Shown here piece after piece: positions 63,172 through 64,000 of a stretch of 64,000 bases of DNA. The notes beneath the pieces are model-generated. The model saw nothing but the letters and a program-made list of their open reading frames with translations, had not been told where the DNA came from and made no database searches. The first letter of the stretch is position 1. Each line of letters begins with the position of its first letter. Both the position numbers and the translations under genes were made by a program. This DNA comes from JANNSX01 sp041397825 (GTDB lineage: Bacteria > Pseudomonadota > Alphaproteobacteria > Rhizobiales > Hyphomicrobiaceae), in NCBI GenBank assembly GCA_041397825.1, contig JAWKVX010000002.1, positions 248,001 to 312,000 of the forward strand, in the 5' to 3' direction.

Positions 63172-64000
63172 TCAGTGATAGAGACGCTCGTACTCGGCGA
63201 TGTAGCGGAGCACCTGCTCCGAGAAACCGTCGAGATGCGTCCAGCGGCCGTAGCCGATCCCATTGCGGTAGGAGGCGACATTGATCATGTACGCCTTCGC
63301 CGCGGCAGGGGCCGGCACCTCGTCGTGGCTCTGCTCGTCGGTGACGACGATCAACCGGTCGTGCTTCAGGCGGTTCACATGGGCGACCGCCTTGCCGAGA
63401 TAGGTCCCGCCATGCATCTGCGACTTGACAATCGCATCGATGCCGGCGAGGCCCTTCCTAGCCGGTGCCTCGACGACGTCGTTCGAGAAGGTGAACACGC
63501 GCGTATCGCCGTTGATCACCGACGCCAATGCCGCCGCCGCATCCATCCGCGACAGGTCTGACCGCTGCGACAGGCGGTAGTCCATCGAGCCCGACACGTC
63601 GACGAGCACGATGGTCCTGCCCGGCAGCCTCGGCTGCTCCGCGATGACGGCCTGCAGCGCCTCGTCGATCTCGCGATCGAAGACAGGTGCTGCGCGTGCC
63701 GCCGCCACGAAGCGGAAGGGCAAGACGCGCTTGGCTCCCTTGCGCTCCCCGATCGCCCTGCGGACGAGATCCTCGTCGACACCGGCCTCCGCCATGTTGC
63801 GAAGGTTGCGCAACAGGGCGAGATAGCCGAGCTTTCCGGTCCGCAGGAGGCGCTCGAAGGTCTCACGTTTGTCGGCACCTCCCGAGAGTGCGACCTCCCA
63901 GGTATCAGGAGAGTCGAGCTCCTTGGCCGCGAGCTTCCGCCAGGTCTCCGCCTGCTCGGCCGCCTTCGGCTTGGCATGCACCAGGAACAGCACGTCACGC
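63172..64000 (-). CDS. TROVE/vWA-domain Ro60-like RNA-binding protein (5' end outside window)
   Basis: The frame is open to the right edge, so the N-terminus lies beyond base 64000. The C-terminal 275-odd residues show the end of a TROVE ring (RDVLFLVHAKPKAAEQAE, LLRTGKLGYLALLRNLRNMA, RVLPFRFVAAARAA) followed by a von Willebrand A domain with MIDAS motif VLVDVSGSM and VVTDEQS. Bacterial Ro orthologues (Rsr) bind Y-like RNA and exoribonuclease in RNA quality control. The match to TROVE is strong. A Y-RNA gene, if present, would most likely be to the right. Confidence 0.9.
   Translation of the reverse strand, partial: RDVLFLVHAKPKAAEQAETWRKLAAKELDSPDTWEVALSGGADKRETFERLLRTGKLGYLALLRNLRNMAEAGVDEDLVRRAIGERKGAKRVLPFRFVAAARAAPVFDREIDEALQAVIAEQPRLPGRTIVLVDVSGSMDYRLSQRSDLSRMDAAAALASVINGDTRVFTFSNDVVEAPARKGLAGIDAIVKSQMHGGTYLGKAVAHVNRLKHDRLIVVTDEQSHDEVPAPAAAKAYMINVASYRNGIGYGRWTHLDGFSEQVLRYIAEYERLYH

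Overview
The window is a continuous, GC-rich, gene-dense stretch of an alphaproteobacterial chromosome. Several neighbourhoods look like Hyphomicrobiales (Rhizobiales) or a close relative: bolA divergent from a J-domain gene followed by cobS/cobT; mtaB-ftsY-septation protein A; acnA with a DUF1223 gene downstream and ccmABCDG divergent; DUF2794; MmcB; and the RegB/RegA redox system. This placement is by gene content only. I see no rRNA, tRNA, insertion sequence, integrase or CRISPR array.

Layout. 1-6.6 kb: the 3' part of queG, an overlapping SDR gene, secreted unknowns, a cytoplasmic zincin, three tandem paralogous secreted HExxH proteins, and leuD. 6.6-15.6 kb: an alpha/beta hydrolase and an M23 peptidase on the minus strand, then leuB, a Pif1-like helicase, an SDR, an atypical FolD, a phasin with an operator-like promoter, and an acetyltransferase. 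15.9-16.7 kb: a 740-base gap between two minus-strand genes that carries two plus-strand intrinsic terminators and probably two small RNAs. 16.7-27.8 kb: DUF1223-acnA, ccmABCDG, a MarR regulator, two septation protein A paralogues, ftsY and mtaB. 28-39 kb: a secreted unknown, a GST, a small membrane protein, a phytase-like esterase, cobT, two orphan genes, cobS, a J-domain gene, bolA, an FAD oxidoreductase and two RNA methyltransferases. 39-50.5 kb: a secreted unknown, a flavoprotein, a hydratase, an M24 peptidase, a ClpN-like/coiled-coil protein, PBP1A, a SprT-like protease and an intracellular PHB depolymerase. 50.7-54.1 kb: the sco/regB/regA redox locus and mmcB. 54.3-64 kb: a Lon-like protease coupled to a USP-like protein, rimO-recR-truA, an AIPR-domain protein, a membrane zinc peptidase, and the 3' part of a TROVE/vWA (Ro-like) gene that runs off the right edge.

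Themes. The genes point to aerobic metabolism with redox control (RegBA, Sco, cytochrome c maturation, aconitase), polyhydroxybutyrate storage (phasin, PhaZ), aerobic cobalamin synthesis (CobS/CobT), and tRNA, rRNA and ribosome modification (QueG, MtaB, RimO, TruA, RlmM-like, SpoU). The least explained elements are the tandem small-RNA locus, the HExxH triplet with paired palindromes upstream, the ClpN-like/coiled-coil protein, the FolD with a replaced catalytic lysine, and the AIPR gene close to a Ro-like gene. Start sites below were chosen by family length, signal peptides and ribosome binding sites. All functional calls come from reading the sequence; no database search was run.
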